A DNA stretch of 64,000 nucleotides. Origin: UBA8437 sp963582065 (lineage in GTDB: Bacteria; Planctomycetota; Planctomycetia; Planctomycetales; Planctomycetaceae). The notes under the pieces are model-generated. The model had not been told where the DNA came from and did not search any database. It saw nothing but the letters and a program-made list of their open reading frames with translations. Shown in pieces: positions 17,378 through 28,006 of this stretch. Position numbers and translations under genes: made by a program. The DNA is taken from NCBI GenBank assembly GCA_963582065.1, contig CAUZRQ010000001.1, positions 124,001 to 188,000 on the forward strand. Reading direction: 5' to 3'. Each line of letters opens with the position of its first letter. Position 1 is the stretch's first letter.

Positions 17378-17566
17378 CTACTGCAACTGCAACTCGGCGG
17401 CTTGCTCGACCGACTCGCAGAACAGGGTCTCCTCGCGATACGAAGGCGTCTCGTTGGGCGAGGAGATTCCCAGGCGGACATGTGTCTCCTGGACATCCAG
17501 AACCGTGACCGAGATTTCGTGGTCGATGACCAGTCCTTCGTTGACACGACAGGAGACGACTTGCAT
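17378..17566 (-). CDS. csrA: CsrA-like RNA-binding translational regulator
   Basis: The 62-residue product aligns by eye with CsrA over its whole beta-sheet core: MQVVSCRVNEGLVIDHEISVT-type N-terminus, VRLGISSP (CsrA VRIGVNAP) and SYREETLF (CsrA HREEIY). CsrA dimers bind GGA motifs in mRNA leaders and change translation or stability. Divergences are Ser-Cys in place of the Leu-Thr of the first strand and a longer acidic/hydrophobic tail. ATG 17566 is preceded by AGGAT at about 9 nt. It is 24 bp upstream of uppS and likely co-transcribed with uppS and cdsA. The small size makes it easy to miss. Confidence 0.82.
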   Translation of the reverse strand: MQVVSCRVNEGLVIDHEISVTVLDVQETHVRLGISSPNETPSYREETLFCESVEQAAELQLQ

Positions 17567-17842
17567 AACGGGCGATCCTGTTTGGCTGGCGGAAGCCGAA
17601 TCGGCGGTGATCGTGATGGGCGATGAAGTCGCCCCAGAAGTGCAACGAGGCATCATTGTGACGGGGGAAGAGGTGTGGGGCAAGTTGGACAACGGTGGAA
17701 TCATCGGGAATCGTGGGGGAGAGAAATTATTGCGTAACATCGGCTTGACATTCGGCTGTCGTAGGATCCGCGCTGACTCGCACCCGTGTTGACGGTTCGC
17801 CAGAATGGCCCGTTGTGATTGTCCTTCCGGAGTGCCATTTCG
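17567..17842. other. Divergent promoter region between csrA and hydroxyacid dehydrogenase
   Basis: This 276-bp region separates csrA (minus) and the D-hydroxyacid dehydrogenase gene (plus), so it should hold two promoters. A TTGACA occurs near 17747 on the plus strand, but no well-spaced -10 hexamer follows, so I do not assign a promoter. No gene is evident. Confidence 0.35.
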
Positions 17843-18844
17843 ATGAAACTCGTCATCCATCCCCCCGTCGACGACACGCGGCTCGAGCAAATCCGCGAGG
17901 TGGCCGGTGAGATGGTCGTGGTCAACACGGCCGATCCCGAGTCGGCCGCGGCCGAGATCATCGATGCGACGGCCTTCTTCGGAAAGCTCACCCCCGAACT
18001 GCTCTCGGTTGCCGGCCAACTCGAATGGGTCCAGGCTCCCACGGCCAGCCTCGAGCACTATGTCTTCGATGAACTGGTTTCCCACCCCTGTACGCTGACC
18101 AACATGCGGGGACTTTACTACGACGTGATCGCCGACCACGTGATGGGATACGTGTTGGTGTTTGCCCGCAACCTGCACCGCTATCTCCGGCAGCAAATCG
18201 ATCGGAAGTGGGCCCCCGTGGGGGGAGAAGAGGAACGGTCGGACTTTCTCAGCGGCCCGGGCTGGATCAGCGGGATCGATGCGGGTCACCTGCACCTGGC
18301 CGATTGCACCATCGGAGTGGTGGGGACGGGATCGATCGGCGCCGAGATCTGTCGACGAGCCGCGTCATTCGGCATGGAGGTGCTGGGAGTCGATCCGGTG
18401 GCGACCAGCGTGCCGGGGGTGGTCGACGAGGTTTGGGGAGTCGAGCGGGTGGACGAATTGCTGGGGGCCAGCGACTTCGTCGTGATCGCCGCTCCGCACA
18501 CTCCCGAGACCGAGGGCTGGTTCGGACCCGAGCGGTTTGCCGCGATGAAGGACTCGGCCTACTTCATCAACATCGGCCGCGGGGCGATCGTCAGGCTCGA
18601 TGCGCTTTTGGCCGCCCTGGAATCCGGAGGGATCGCCGGAGCGGCACTGGATGTCTACGAGACCGAACCCCTGCCGACCGAGCACCCTCTCTGGGGGCTC
18701 GAAAACGTGCTGCTGACGCCCCACATCGCTGCTGCCAGTCCGCGGATCGCCGAAAGACATCTGGCGACGCTGCTGGAGAACGTCGCCTGCTACGTCGCCG
18801 GCGAGGACCTGGTGACGGTGGCCGACAAGGCCCGCTGGTTCTAG
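17843..18844 (+). CDS. D-2-hydroxyacid dehydrogenase (NAD-dependent)
   Basis: The 333-residue enzyme has the split substrate/NAD-binding layout. The Rossmann motif GTGSIG is at 161-166, with the cofactor Asp in VLGVDP. Catalytic Arg246 lies in NIGRGAIV, the Glu in DVYETEPLP (about 275) and His294 in LTPHIAAA, forming the usual Arg-Glu-His set. It interconverts a 2-keto acid and a D-2-hydroxy acid; glyoxylate/hydroxypyruvate-type and phosphoglycerate-type substrates cannot be separated by eye. ATG 17843 was chosen over TTG 17819 because MKLVIHPP starts the first beta-strand. It stands alone. Confidence 0.9.
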   Translation: MKLVIHPPVDDTRLEQIREVAGEMVVVNTADPESAAAEIIDATAFFGKLTPELLSVAGQLEWVQAPTASLEHYVFDELVSHPCTLTNMRGLYYDVIADHVMGYVLVFARNLHRYLRQQIDRKWAPVGGEEERSDFLSGPGWISGIDAGHLHLADCTIGVVGTGSIGAEICRRAASFGMEVLGVDPVATSVPGVVDEVWGVERVDELLGASDFVVIAAPHTPETEGWFGPERFAAMKDSAYFINIGRGAIVRLDALLAALESGGIAGAALDVYETEPLPTEHPLWGLENVLLTPHIAAASPRIAERHLATLLENVACYVAGEDLVTVADKARWF

Positions 18845-18859
18845 CCCCTGGACCCAGTC

Positions 18860-19591
18860 TCAGCCGCGGCCCATGTAGAGCTGGTCCCGCGGCATGACGA
18901 TGCCCTCCAGGAAGTTGACGTGGTCGGGCAGCGAGATCATCGCCAGGCCCGCCTCGGCGATCGTCTCGATGGCCATCATCGGTTCCTGGTCGGATTCCGC
19001 GTCGGATTCCTGCCGTCGTTCGATCGCCACGTTGCCCGGATGCAGGCAACTGGCGATGATGCCGAACTCGCGGCCGTCGAGCGAAGTGGCCTTGGTCAGG
19101 CCCCAGATGCCGAACTTGGCGGCGACGTAGGGGCTGCTGCCGGGGCGGGGGACCTGAGCGGAAATCGAGCCGATGTTGAGGATCCGGCCGCCGCCCTGGT
19201 CCTTCATGATCTTGAATGCCTCGCGGGTGCAGTAGAACGCCCCGGTCAGGCAGACCGCGATCACCCGGTCCCATCCCTCGGTGGTCACCTCGTCGATCCG
19301 TCCTCCATCGAAGGCCCCGGCGTTGTTGACCAGCACATCGACCCGCCCGAATTTTTCCATCGTGGCCGCAAACAGGCTCTGGACCTGTTCGAGATCGGTG
19401 ATGTCGGTCGGCTGCGAGACCACCTCGGCCCCGGCGGCGGTCAGGTCATCGGCCACCGCCTGAAGCTTGTCGACGTTGCGGGCTCCGATGGCCAGCCTGG
19501 CCCCTTCGGCGGCAAACAGCTTGGCCATCCCCTTGCCGATGCCCTGGTTGGCTCCGGTGATCAGGACCACCTTGTCGTCGAGTTTTCCCAT
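18860..19591 (-). CDS. Short-chain dehydrogenase/reductase
   Basis: The 243-residue classical SDR has the cofactor motif TGANQGIG (12-19), NNAG (89-92), catalytic Ser at about 142-144 (NIGSIS), Tyr155 and Lys159 (SPYVAAKFG). It is an NAD(P)-dependent oxidoreductase of unknown substrate. ATG 19591 begins MGKLDDKVVLITG as the family does; the frame is open to 19663 but that would overlap the upstream gene. It lies 37 bp behind the last gene of the GlmL-like membrane cluster and on the same strand, so read-through is possible. Confidence 0.9.
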   Translation of the reverse strand: MGKLDDKVVLITGANQGIGKGMAKLFAAEGARLAIGARNVDKLQAVADDLTAAGAEVVSQPTDITDLEQVQSLFAATMEKFGRVDVLVNNAGAFDGGRIDEVTTEGWDRVIAVCLTGAFYCTREAFKIMKDQGGGRILNIGSISAQVPRPGSSPYVAAKFGIWGLTKATSLDGREFGIIASCLHPGNVAIERRQESDAESDQEPMMAIETIAEAGLAMISLPDHVNFLEGIVMPRDQLYMGRG

Positions 19592-19628
19592 GGACGTTGG
19601 TCCCGTGATCTGAGTGTGAAAAAAAAAG

Positions 19629-20507
19629 TCAGGAGAGTCCAATCCGCTTTGCAGTCGGATCAATCAACCAGAGCCAGTCATCGAGCAGGAACTCGATGCG
19701 GATCGCCAGCAGGGCGATTCGGCCCATGACGGTGTAGCCGAAAGCCGCACCGAAGGTGATCATCAGAATCCAGATGCCCGAACGGGCCACTTTGCCCACC
19801 ACGCCTCGGTGTTCGATGGAGAAGAAGAAATAGACCAGGCAGGCGAGGATGCTGGCGATCAAGACAAGATTCTTGGCGGTCTGCCAGAAGTCAAACGAAT
19901 CTGCGGACATGGCGATGACGGGAATGATGCTGGCACGAATCTGGCCGAGAAAATCGGCGTGGATGAAGCCAACCAGTTTCAGCCCCGCGGTGGTGCCGAT
20001 GATGAAGGCCAATGGCCATCTGGCGATCCAGGCTCCCTTCGGAGCCAATCGCCACAGCAACAGCACACTGAGAACAAGCGGAATCACGTACAGGTACCAG
20101 GTGTCTTCTCGTTCCGGCGAGAGTCCCGGCATGGCCCAGGACCGGACCCAGGCGGGAGACAACTTGCCCAGCAGATTCGGGATGATCGTCGTCCAGAAGG
20201 CGACCACCATCCAGTAGGCGGCTGAAACACCGATGACGACAGACTCGGCGAACTTGTAGAAGACGTTGTCGCGGTAAAGGAACGAGAAGATGAACAGCGT
20301 GAACAGGGCGGCGACCCAGACGCCGACGGTTCGTGACGGACTGGGAAATGCCGTTCCGGCGATGTAGTCGGAAGCCTGTGCAGGAGCTTCACCGACATCG
20401 AGCGGTTGCACGTAGACGGTGGCCATTTCGCCGGACGAGACACGAATGGCCAGGTACACGACGGCCAGGCCGACCAGGACGATGGAGATGGTTTTTTCTG
20501 GTTTCAT
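19629..20507 (-). CDS. Polytopic membrane protein of the GlmL-like cluster
   Basis: The 292-residue protein has about seven hydrophobic helices (roughly residues 8-24, 62-78, 86-110, 140-155, 165-185, 212-232 and 242-265) and ends in LDDWLWLIDPTAKRIGLS. I recognise no family. Its start overlaps the stop of the preceding gene by 4 nt. It is the last of seven tightly packed minus-strand genes with a GlmL/MutL-like ATPase, so it is probably a membrane subunit of that system. Start ATG 20507 is fixed by the ATGA overlap. Confidence 0.7.
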   Translation of the reverse strand: MKPEKTISIVLVGLAVVYLAIRVSSGEMATVYVQPLDVGEAPAQASDYIAGTAFPSPSRTVGVWVAALFTLFIFSFLYRDNVFYKFAESVVIGVSAAYWMVVAFWTTIIPNLLGKLSPAWVRSWAMPGLSPEREDTWYLYVIPLVLSVLLLWRLAPKGAWIARWPLAFIIGTTAGLKLVGFIHADFLGQIRASIIPVIAMSADSFDFWQTAKNLVLIASILACLVYFFFSIEHRGVVGKVARSGIWILMITFGAAFGYTVMGRIALLAIRIEFLLDDWLWLIDPTAKRIGLS

Positions 20508-21379
20508 GAGTTTGTTCCTTCGCGCGAGCGGCCGACGAAGAAGACAATGTTGCCGACCACGATCAGTACGACCATCAGGATATGTGCCACCAGTTGAGGG
20601 CCCATCCGCCGCTTTCCTTCCAGGTACTTCAGGTCTGGCTCGCGACCCGCCTCACGGTCGTAACGGTCGACGACCAGTTTCTCGTATTCGGCGGCCCCCT
20701 TGATTGCTCCGAGCAGACCCTTGAGCTGTTCTGGCATGTAGGGGTAAAGCAGTGGGGCTCCAACGCCCGTGCAACCCGCGACGAGGCGGATCTGGTCGGG
20801 GTATGGTGTGGCCGCGTATTGGACCCATTCCTTGACACCCGGGTAGCCCGCACTGACCTCGGCCACCAGGTCCATCGACTGGATGTTGACCAGGTCCCGG
20901 CACATGGGAATCTGGTCGAGGTCGGTGCCGCGATCGTCAGTCGAGTAGAGCTGTTTCAGGTCGGTCACGATGACCTTGATCACGCCCTCGTTACCGGGCT
21001 TGAACCCGAGGTTGACGTAGTCCTCCCCGTAGACCATGTCGGGGAAATCCGTCTTGATGACCCGATTGATGCTGTCGTCGATCATCTGTGGTCCGACCGG
21101 CCAGAGCGCGATGAAGTAGATCTTCAGTTTCTTTTCACAGCAGTGCCGGACAAACGCGGTGGCCATGGGGCCGAGTTCTCCTTCGCTGGCCGGGTCGTAA
21201 TCAAAAGCCAGCAGCACCGGGTCGCCTTCCTCGAGTTGTTCGATCTCATTGAAGACCGCATGAGCGAGGCTGGTGGCTTCCTCGGGGAACTGCAGTTCCA
21301 GCAGGATGGGGATCGTCACCGCGGCTCCCATCAGGAGGAAGATCCAGCGACGATCCAGGGTGCTGAGAAAATGGTACAT
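20504..21379 (-). CDS. Bitopic membrane protein of the GlmL-like cluster
   Basis: The 291-residue protein has an N-terminal membrane helix (about 13-29), a soluble domain of about 230 residues and a C-terminal helix (about 262-282). The soluble part contains DPVLLAFDYDPASEGELGPMA, KIYFIALWPVGPQMI and a segment VAGCTGVGAPLLYPYMPEQL, suggesting an alpha/beta fold. I do not recognise the family. It overlaps the next gene by 4 nt and lies 6 bp after the preceding one. Orientation cannot be determined by eye. Confidence 0.7.
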   Translation of the reverse strand: MYHFLSTLDRRWIFLLMGAAVTIPILLELQFPEEATSLAHAVFNEIEQLEEGDPVLLAFDYDPASEGELGPMATAFVRHCCEKKLKIYFIALWPVGPQMIDDSINRVIKTDFPDMVYGEDYVNLGFKPGNEGVIKVIVTDLKQLYSTDDRGTDLDQIPMCRDLVNIQSMDLVAEVSAGYPGVKEWVQYAATPYPDQIRLVAGCTGVGAPLLYPYMPEQLKGLLGAIKGAAEYEKLVVDRYDREAGREPDLKYLEGKRRMGPQLVAHILMVVLIVVGNIVFFVGRSREGTNS

Positions 21380-21385
21380 GGGCTG

Positions 21386-23236
21386 TCAATCCTCCTGTGA
21401 ACCGAGATATGAGCGATCCACACCGAGCAGGACTTTCAAAGAGGTGGCGGCGATCCCCAGTGCAATGCCGATCATGATCGCGCGGTTTCCGGCCGTGTTG
21501 AAGACCGTCATGATCGTGACTGTCAGGTTTTCGATCTTCAGGCCGGCGATCGAGTCGGGCAACCAGGACGTCAGCGTGGCCCCGGCAAACGTCCGTCCCA
21601 GCAAGATGATGAAGGCCGTTCCCAGCAGCAGGATGGCTTCGAGGTTCTTGGCGCGAAAGGCCCGGAATGCAGCCGAGGCGACATAAAAGGCGAGCATGGC
21701 GAACATGCTCGCCGTCAGGGGCTTGAAGGTGTATTCGTACAGCCACCAGAACGGGCTGCCCTGTTCGCGATATTCTCCACTCCAGGGGAACCGGGGTTGG
21801 TGGGCCGCGACGAACAACGCACCGGCCGTGCGGTGCCACAGGAATTCGGTCCTGACATCGTCCAGCAGGAAATCCCGTTGTCCGCTGCTCAGCGGCCCGT
21901 TGGCCAGCAGTGCGAAGCACAGCGTCCGATTCCGTTCACCGGTGGTCGAAATCTGAGAGATGAAACGTGTCAGTGCCGAGACTTGAGGATCGCTGAGCGT
22001 TCCAGCTTCGCCGAGTTGCTTGGTCAACTCGGCTACGGGCTGGGCGGTGTTTTCGGCAAACGCCCTCAGCAGATCCTCCTGAGCCTCATTGAGCCGGGTG
22101 GTTTCTCCGATGGTCCTGGTCGGTTTCAGGTCAGCCACCTGCCCCGTTTGTTCCGCGGCGGTCTTTTCGTCCAGAAGTTCCCGAGCCGACTTGCGGACCT
22201 CTTGCGGTTCGCCCGCGGTGCTCACCGCAATGATCAACTGTTGGGCGTTCCAGCCCCCGTCGAGGAGGTTGTTGAGGGTGGCGAGTTGTGACTTGTTCAA
22301 CGGCGGGCCGTGCTTGCCGATGGCCGTGATGAACGCCTCTCGTCGAGGCCCCTTGGGCAACGGGGGTGTTGGCCGGAACTGGTTCGACAATGCGGCTCGT
22401 TGTCCCGGGGACATCGGTCCGGTCATCGACAGTTGCTTCTTCGACTTGTCGACAACCAGCGAATCCTTCAGCGGGCCGGGGATTTTGAAGCCGGCCGGCA
22501 GTGAAGAGAAGTCGACCGTTGACGTTCGCCGGCTCTGTTGAAACAGCGATTCGACCGCCGCCGTCCACGTGGCATTGCTGCTGTCGAGTGCCTTCAGATC
22601 GGCCTGATCGTCTTGGCTCATCCGTCCCTGGAATGTCAGCCGTGAGTTTCCGGCGTCGTAGCCGATTTTCCCTCGCAGTGTTTCGGGAGGCTGGGCTGCT
22701 CTTGCGAGCGCTTCGACTGTCGCCAGCCATTCCAGTTCGTCCTGGAAACCGGAGAGGGCGGCAACCTGGAGAGGCTGAATCCAGCCTCGGAAGGTGATGT
22801 TCTGGCCGTCCTGGGTCAACTGGTCTCGCACGATGAACGGCACCGCCGTCTTGTTGGCGTGAGTGGGAATTTGTCCCTCGACCGAGAAGGTCTGAGATTC
22901 CGGCAGGTCAGAGAGTTCCAGTTGTGCCAGGGCACTCCCGTACATCTGTTGCTGCTGAGCGGGGTTGGAACCGACCTTGCCCAGGCCGATCGTCAGGGTG
23001 GCTACGAAGGCGATGACAGTCACGGCCGAGAATCCCCATCCTGCTGCTCGCTTGCTGATCTTCTTGAAATGAATCTTCAACAAGTTGCCGCCGCCGAGGA
23101 TGAAGGCGACGGCGGCCAGGATGTCGAACCAGATTGCCGCTTTCTCGCCCCAGCCCTCCGTGTAGGGAATGAAGAAAGAAATCAGCAGGACGAAACCGGA
23201 GATCCCGGTGATCAGCATCGGAACAGTTCGTTTCAT
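21386..23236 (-). CDS. Large membrane protein of the GlmL-like cluster
   Basis: The 616-residue protein has three helices at the N-terminus (about 7-25, 35-51, 68-86). Its central hydrophilic part (about 90-480) is rich in Gln/Ser/Leu, with a recurring 'LT/LS...Q' segment (ITFRGWIQPLQVAAL, LTFQGRMSQDDQADL, LSMTGPMSPGQRAAL, LSSGQRDFLLDDV) that looks like an internal repeat. Four helices follow at the C-terminus (about 498-610). No known family was recognised. The repeats and bracketing helices suggest a structural or sensor domain on one face of the membrane. It lies 23 bp after the FN3 protein gene and 6 bp before the next. Confidence 0.7.
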   Translation of the reverse strand: MKRTVPMLITGISGFVLLISFFIPYTEGWGEKAAIWFDILAAVAFILGGGNLLKIHFKKISKRAAGWGFSAVTVIAFVATLTIGLGKVGSNPAQQQQMYGSALAQLELSDLPESQTFSVEGQIPTHANKTAVPFIVRDQLTQDGQNITFRGWIQPLQVAALSGFQDELEWLATVEALARAAQPPETLRGKIGYDAGNSRLTFQGRMSQDDQADLKALDSSNATWTAAVESLFQQSRRTSTVDFSSLPAGFKIPGPLKDSLVVDKSKKQLSMTGPMSPGQRAALSNQFRPTPPLPKGPRREAFITAIGKHGPPLNKSQLATLNNLLDGGWNAQQLIIAVSTAGEPQEVRKSARELLDEKTAAEQTGQVADLKPTRTIGETTRLNEAQEDLLRAFAENTAQPVAELTKQLGEAGTLSDPQVSALTRFISQISTTGERNRTLCFALLANGPLSSGQRDFLLDDVRTEFLWHRTAGALFVAAHQPRFPWSGEYREQGSPFWWLYEYTFKPLTASMFAMLAFYVASAAFRAFRAKNLEAILLLGTAFIILLGRTFAGATLTSWLPDSIAGLKIENLTVTIMTVFNTAGNRAIMIGIALGIAATSLKVLLGVDRSYLGSQED

Positions 23237-23259
23237 GGCGTGTCTCTTGGCAGTGTGTT

Positions 23260-24495
23260 TCAGCCGGACTTGAGGACCGTGTCGCGGAGGAACGTCGTGG
23301 CGGTTTCAAAGAACTCGATCGATGTCATGCTGTTCAGCGTATCCAGTAGACATCCGACGATGACCAGGGCCGCCACGATCACTTTGCCGACGTCCTGGCC
23401 CTTGAGGCTTCCCAACTGGTCGGGGTCGCCGGACAGGTAGGCACTGGCGGCGAAGAACTCCTCGCCGATCAGCGTGTAATCACAGGCGGCGACAAAAAAC
23501 GGCAGTTGGCTGGGCATTGCGGTCCCCGCCACCTGGATGGCACCAATCGAATTTCCGGTTTCGGCAAGGATCAGTGATTCGGCGAAGAAGGCGCCCATGT
23601 AGAAGCAGGCCGCAGGTTTTTCCCGGACCATCATGCCCGAGAGATACGCGACGTAACCGAATTGCTCGTCGGTGACGTAGTAGACGTCATCTTCGTTGAA
23701 GGAATCGGGTCGTCCGGCAGCAAGGAACGCGGACTCGACGGTTTCGCTGGCGGTGGTCATCACCAGGGACTTCGACGTCGGCACCTCGATATGGGCACCG
23801 TACTCGGCGGCCACCTGGGCCACGCGGGAGAGAATGGTCAGTCCGGCAATCGTCTGGATCTCGTTCATGTCCAGGATTCCGGGAACAAACAGGCACGGCC
23901 GTCCCATCTCGGTGGCCCGGCCCACGGCCTCTTCGACGGCTTCCAGGCCAGCGATCTTGCGGATCTTCAGCGGCTTGCCTCTCCGGGCCGCCAGGATGAA
24001 GTAGACCACTGAACCACAGATGATCAACGTGATCAGCACCAACCAAGCTCGTTTTCCCGAGAAGGCCTGCGAGGCCGGCCGGACCGCGGCCTCCGCCGCC
24101 GTCTCGACGTACGAGGATTCGGAGCCATCGGGTCCGACCGTCCGCACGCGGAAGAAGTACGGTTCACCCGGTTCGAGTTGCTCAAATGTCAGCCTCACTT
24201 CTCCAGACCGGTACGCCCCCTTGTCGGCGACAACCGTCTCGGCGTGCTCGTAGACGCCCCCGTATTCGCCCGACCAGCGGACAACGTAGTGGGCCACTCC
24301 GGGCGGATCGGTGTCGAGTTTGTCATCGGGCGAGATCCCGACAATCACGTCCACCGCATCGCCACCGTCCCAGCCGTGGTCCTCGGCCCGCACGTGGCTC
24401 GGTGGCCGGGGGGCGTCGGCTGCCATGAGCCTTCCCGGCGGCAGTCCGGTCAACACGACGGCAGTCAGGAGAATTCCCAGGCGGCGATCAACCAT
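23260..24495 (-). CDS. FN3-domain membrane protein, DUF6754-like
   Basis: The 411-residue protein begins with a signal peptide (ending about LMAADA). A fibronectin-III-like domain follows at about 28-140 (PPSHVRAEDHG, VAHYVVRWSG, LEPGEPYFFRVRTVGPDGSES). A membrane helix lies at about 148-167 and a conserved domain of ~240 residues comes next (IAGLEAVEEAVGRATEMGRP, PSQLPFFVAACDYTLIGEEFFAASAYLSGD) with another helix near 370-387. The C-terminal part fits what is annotated as DUF6754, a family without known function. I assign this from memory of the family, so it needs a profile search. It lies 6 bp after the barrel-sandwich gene. Confidence 0.72.
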   Translation of the reverse strand: MVDRRLGILLTAVVLTGLPPGRLMAADAPRPPSHVRAEDHGWDGGDAVDVIVGISPDDKLDTDPPGVAHYVVRWSGEYGGVYEHAETVVADKGAYRSGEVRLTFEQLEPGEPYFFRVRTVGPDGSESSYVETAAEAAVRPASQAFSGKRAWLVLITLIICGSVVYFILAARRGKPLKIRKIAGLEAVEEAVGRATEMGRPCLFVPGILDMNEIQTIAGLTILSRVAQVAAEYGAHIEVPTSKSLVMTTASETVESAFLAAGRPDSFNEDDVYYVTDEQFGYVAYLSGMMVREKPAACFYMGAFFAESLILAETGNSIGAIQVAGTAMPSQLPFFVAACDYTLIGEEFFAASAYLSGDPDQLGSLKGQDVGKVIVAALVIVGCLLDTLNSMTSIEFFETATTFLRDTVLKSG

Positions 24496-24501
24496 CGTCG
24501 G

Positions 24502-25629
24502 TTACTCCGAGATAATCTCGATATTGGCGCGGGGGACAACAACCGTCTCCCCGTCGGCAGAAGTGACTGTCAGCACCCGGGCCCGCGACTCTGAACCGAG
24601 GATCTGGGGTTCCGAGGGCAGGTCGGCCACTTGGCCGATCAACCCGAAGTAGGGGTCGCGGATCACACGCACCGGCGTGTTGGTCTCGAGCAGACCTTCG
24701 GTCGCCCGATTGTCGCTCTCCGGCGGTGTTGACCCCGCAGCCAACGGTATCACGATCTCCGGTCTTATCACCCCGGCGCGAATCTGGGTGGTGCCGTTGA
24801 CCGAGGCTTCGCGGCCGCTGTGACCGGTCAGCAGTCGGTGGGTGCGTTCGGCCATGGCGATCTCGCCGAATCCCTCGGTGACGATCAGTGTCAACCCGAT
24901 CCGTTCGGAACCGGTGATGGCGACACCGAGATCGAAACCGAGGATGTCTCGCAGGTCGGCATCGTCGAGTCCGCCGGAGACGATCGCGGCAGCACCGATC
25001 TGGATGGCCCGCTTGACAGCGTCTCCGGTCACCCGGCCACCTCCGACAATCACCGCTCCGGCCATCTCGTCGCTGATCCGGTCGGCGGACAACTCCTGTT
25101 CCGGGTTTTCACAGGCCATTGCGATCGGCCCCACCGTCTCGCCACCGATCCCGAAAATGCCCTGGATGAAGCACACGGCGTTTTCGACCGTCACTCCTTC
25201 GCCTTCGATCACCTCGACGACTTCGCCGGAGACGTAGGCGGTCACCTGGACGGGCAGGGGCACGCCCCGGATGATCACCTGGCCGGTGACATTAGAGATC
25301 GTCTCGATCGTCCCGGCGACGCGCGAGGCACAGGTGGACTTGAACATCCCGAAAATGCCCTTCGTCTGTGCCAGCATCGTCCCGTCTTCGACAGTGTCTC
25401 CTTCGGCCAGCAGCATGCACTCGGGGACGTCGGCCGGAGGCATCGAGAGCATGTTGGCGACATTCATCGGCGTGATGTTGCCGGGCATGAACGTCTCGGC
25501 GACCACGTCGGAAGCTCCCACCCGGTCGCCGACCGATTTGAGCACCGTGCCGGAGATGGGCAGGATTCGCCGCACGCGGTGTTGCGTGTGCGGGGTGACC
25601 TTCAATCCGGGGGTGTAGGCCTGTGCCAT
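24502..25629 (-). CDS. Barrel-sandwich (RnfC/lipoyl-like) protein of the GlmL-like cluster
   Basis: The 375-residue soluble protein contains several short hairpin modules typical of barrel-sandwich hybrid folds: ILPISGTVLKSVGDRVGASDVVAE near residue 22, CMLLAEGDTVEDGTMLAQ near 71, AGTIETISNVTGQVIIRG near 105, and VSGEVVEVIEGEGVTVENA near 134. This style is seen in RnfC/NqrA and lipoyl domains, but no lipoylation or biotinylation site is visible. A second half (about 190-300) includes GAVIVGGGRVTGDAVKRAIQIGAAAIVSGG. I cannot name the family. It lies between the ATPase gene (11 bp) and the FN3 membrane protein (6 bp) and may couple them. Confidence 0.72.
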   Translation of the reverse strand: MAQAYTPGLKVTPHTQHRVRRILPISGTVLKSVGDRVGASDVVAETFMPGNITPMNVANMLSMPPADVPECMLLAEGDTVEDGTMLAQTKGIFGMFKSTCASRVAGTIETISNVTGQVIIRGVPLPVQVTAYVSGEVVEVIEGEGVTVENAVCFIQGIFGIGGETVGPIAMACENPEQELSADRISDEMAGAVIVGGGRVTGDAVKRAIQIGAAAIVSGGLDDADLRDILGFDLGVAITGSERIGLTLIVTEGFGEIAMAERTHRLLTGHSGREASVNGTTQIRAGVIRPEIVIPLAAGSTPPESDNRATEGLLETNTPVRVIRDPYFGLIGQVADLPSEPQILGSESRARVLTVTSADGETVVVPRANIEIISE

Positions 25630-25640
25630 CAGCAGTTGCC

Positions 25641-27488
<1,848 letters not shown>

Positions 27489-27500
27489 CCGTGTCGGCTT

Positions 27501-27875
27501 TCAATCCGTTGATGCAGCCTGGGCGGTATCCGCCGTGCTGTCTGTTTGGTCGGCGGCCCGGGTTTCCCGTTCGCGTTCTCGCTCTTCGATCCGCATGCAG
27601 ATGTAGTCGACGGCCCCCCGCTGTTCGAGGTACTCAGCGAAATCGCCATAACCACCGGAATTGGTCAGAACGGAAACAAAGGGGGAGAAGAAGTGCAGAG
27701 CCTGGGAACCGAGGAAGTTGAGCGGTCGACTCATCTCGAGTGCCATCAACGTCGGGGTGGCCATCCCGCGGCCGACAACCTCCTCGACGACACGGTCGAC
27801 AACCCGCCGCTGGTCCTCGCTCGGCTCGGCCGGACCGGGTGGATCGACGGCGAAAGCGTGCTTGAGCCACTGCAC
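27501..27875 (-). CDS. Small leading protein of the GlmL-like cluster
   Basis: The 124-residue protein starts at GTG 27875, chosen because a strong AGGGAGGA Shine-Dalgarno lies 8 nt upstream. The frame is open further upstream to 28109, but that stretch looks non-coding and overlaps tatD. The middle (DQRRVVDRVVEEVVGRGMATPTLMALEMSRPLNFLGSQALHFFSP cut across residues 21-65) looks helical and conserved, and the end is a charged Arg/Glu/Asp tail. I do not recognise the family. It is 12 bp upstream of the GlmL-like gene and is probably the first gene of that operon. Confidence 0.72.
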   Translation of the reverse strand: MQWLKHAFAVDPPGPAEPSEDQRRVVDRVVEEVVGRGMATPTLMALEMSRPLNFLGSQALHFFSPFVSVLTNSGGYGDFAEYLEQRGAVDYICMRIEERERERETRAADQTDSTADTAQAASTD

Positions 27876-27883
27876 GGGGCGGG

Positions 27884-27891
27884 TCCTCCCT
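27884..27891 (-). promoter_or_regulatory. Strong Shine-Dalgarno for a GTG start
   Basis: AGGGAGGA on the minus strand lies 8 nt before the GTG at 27875. It decides the start of the first gene in the GlmL-like operon over the longer open frame. Confidence 0.7.
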
Positions 27892-28006
27892 GAACTCCCC
27901 ACGTCCGGCACGCGCCGGATTCTGGACGGCGACAAGATACCGCGCGACTGGTGGAATTGACAGCCTGTGGACTCGCGGCATATTGCCGGTCGCCGGAGTC
28001 GGGCGA

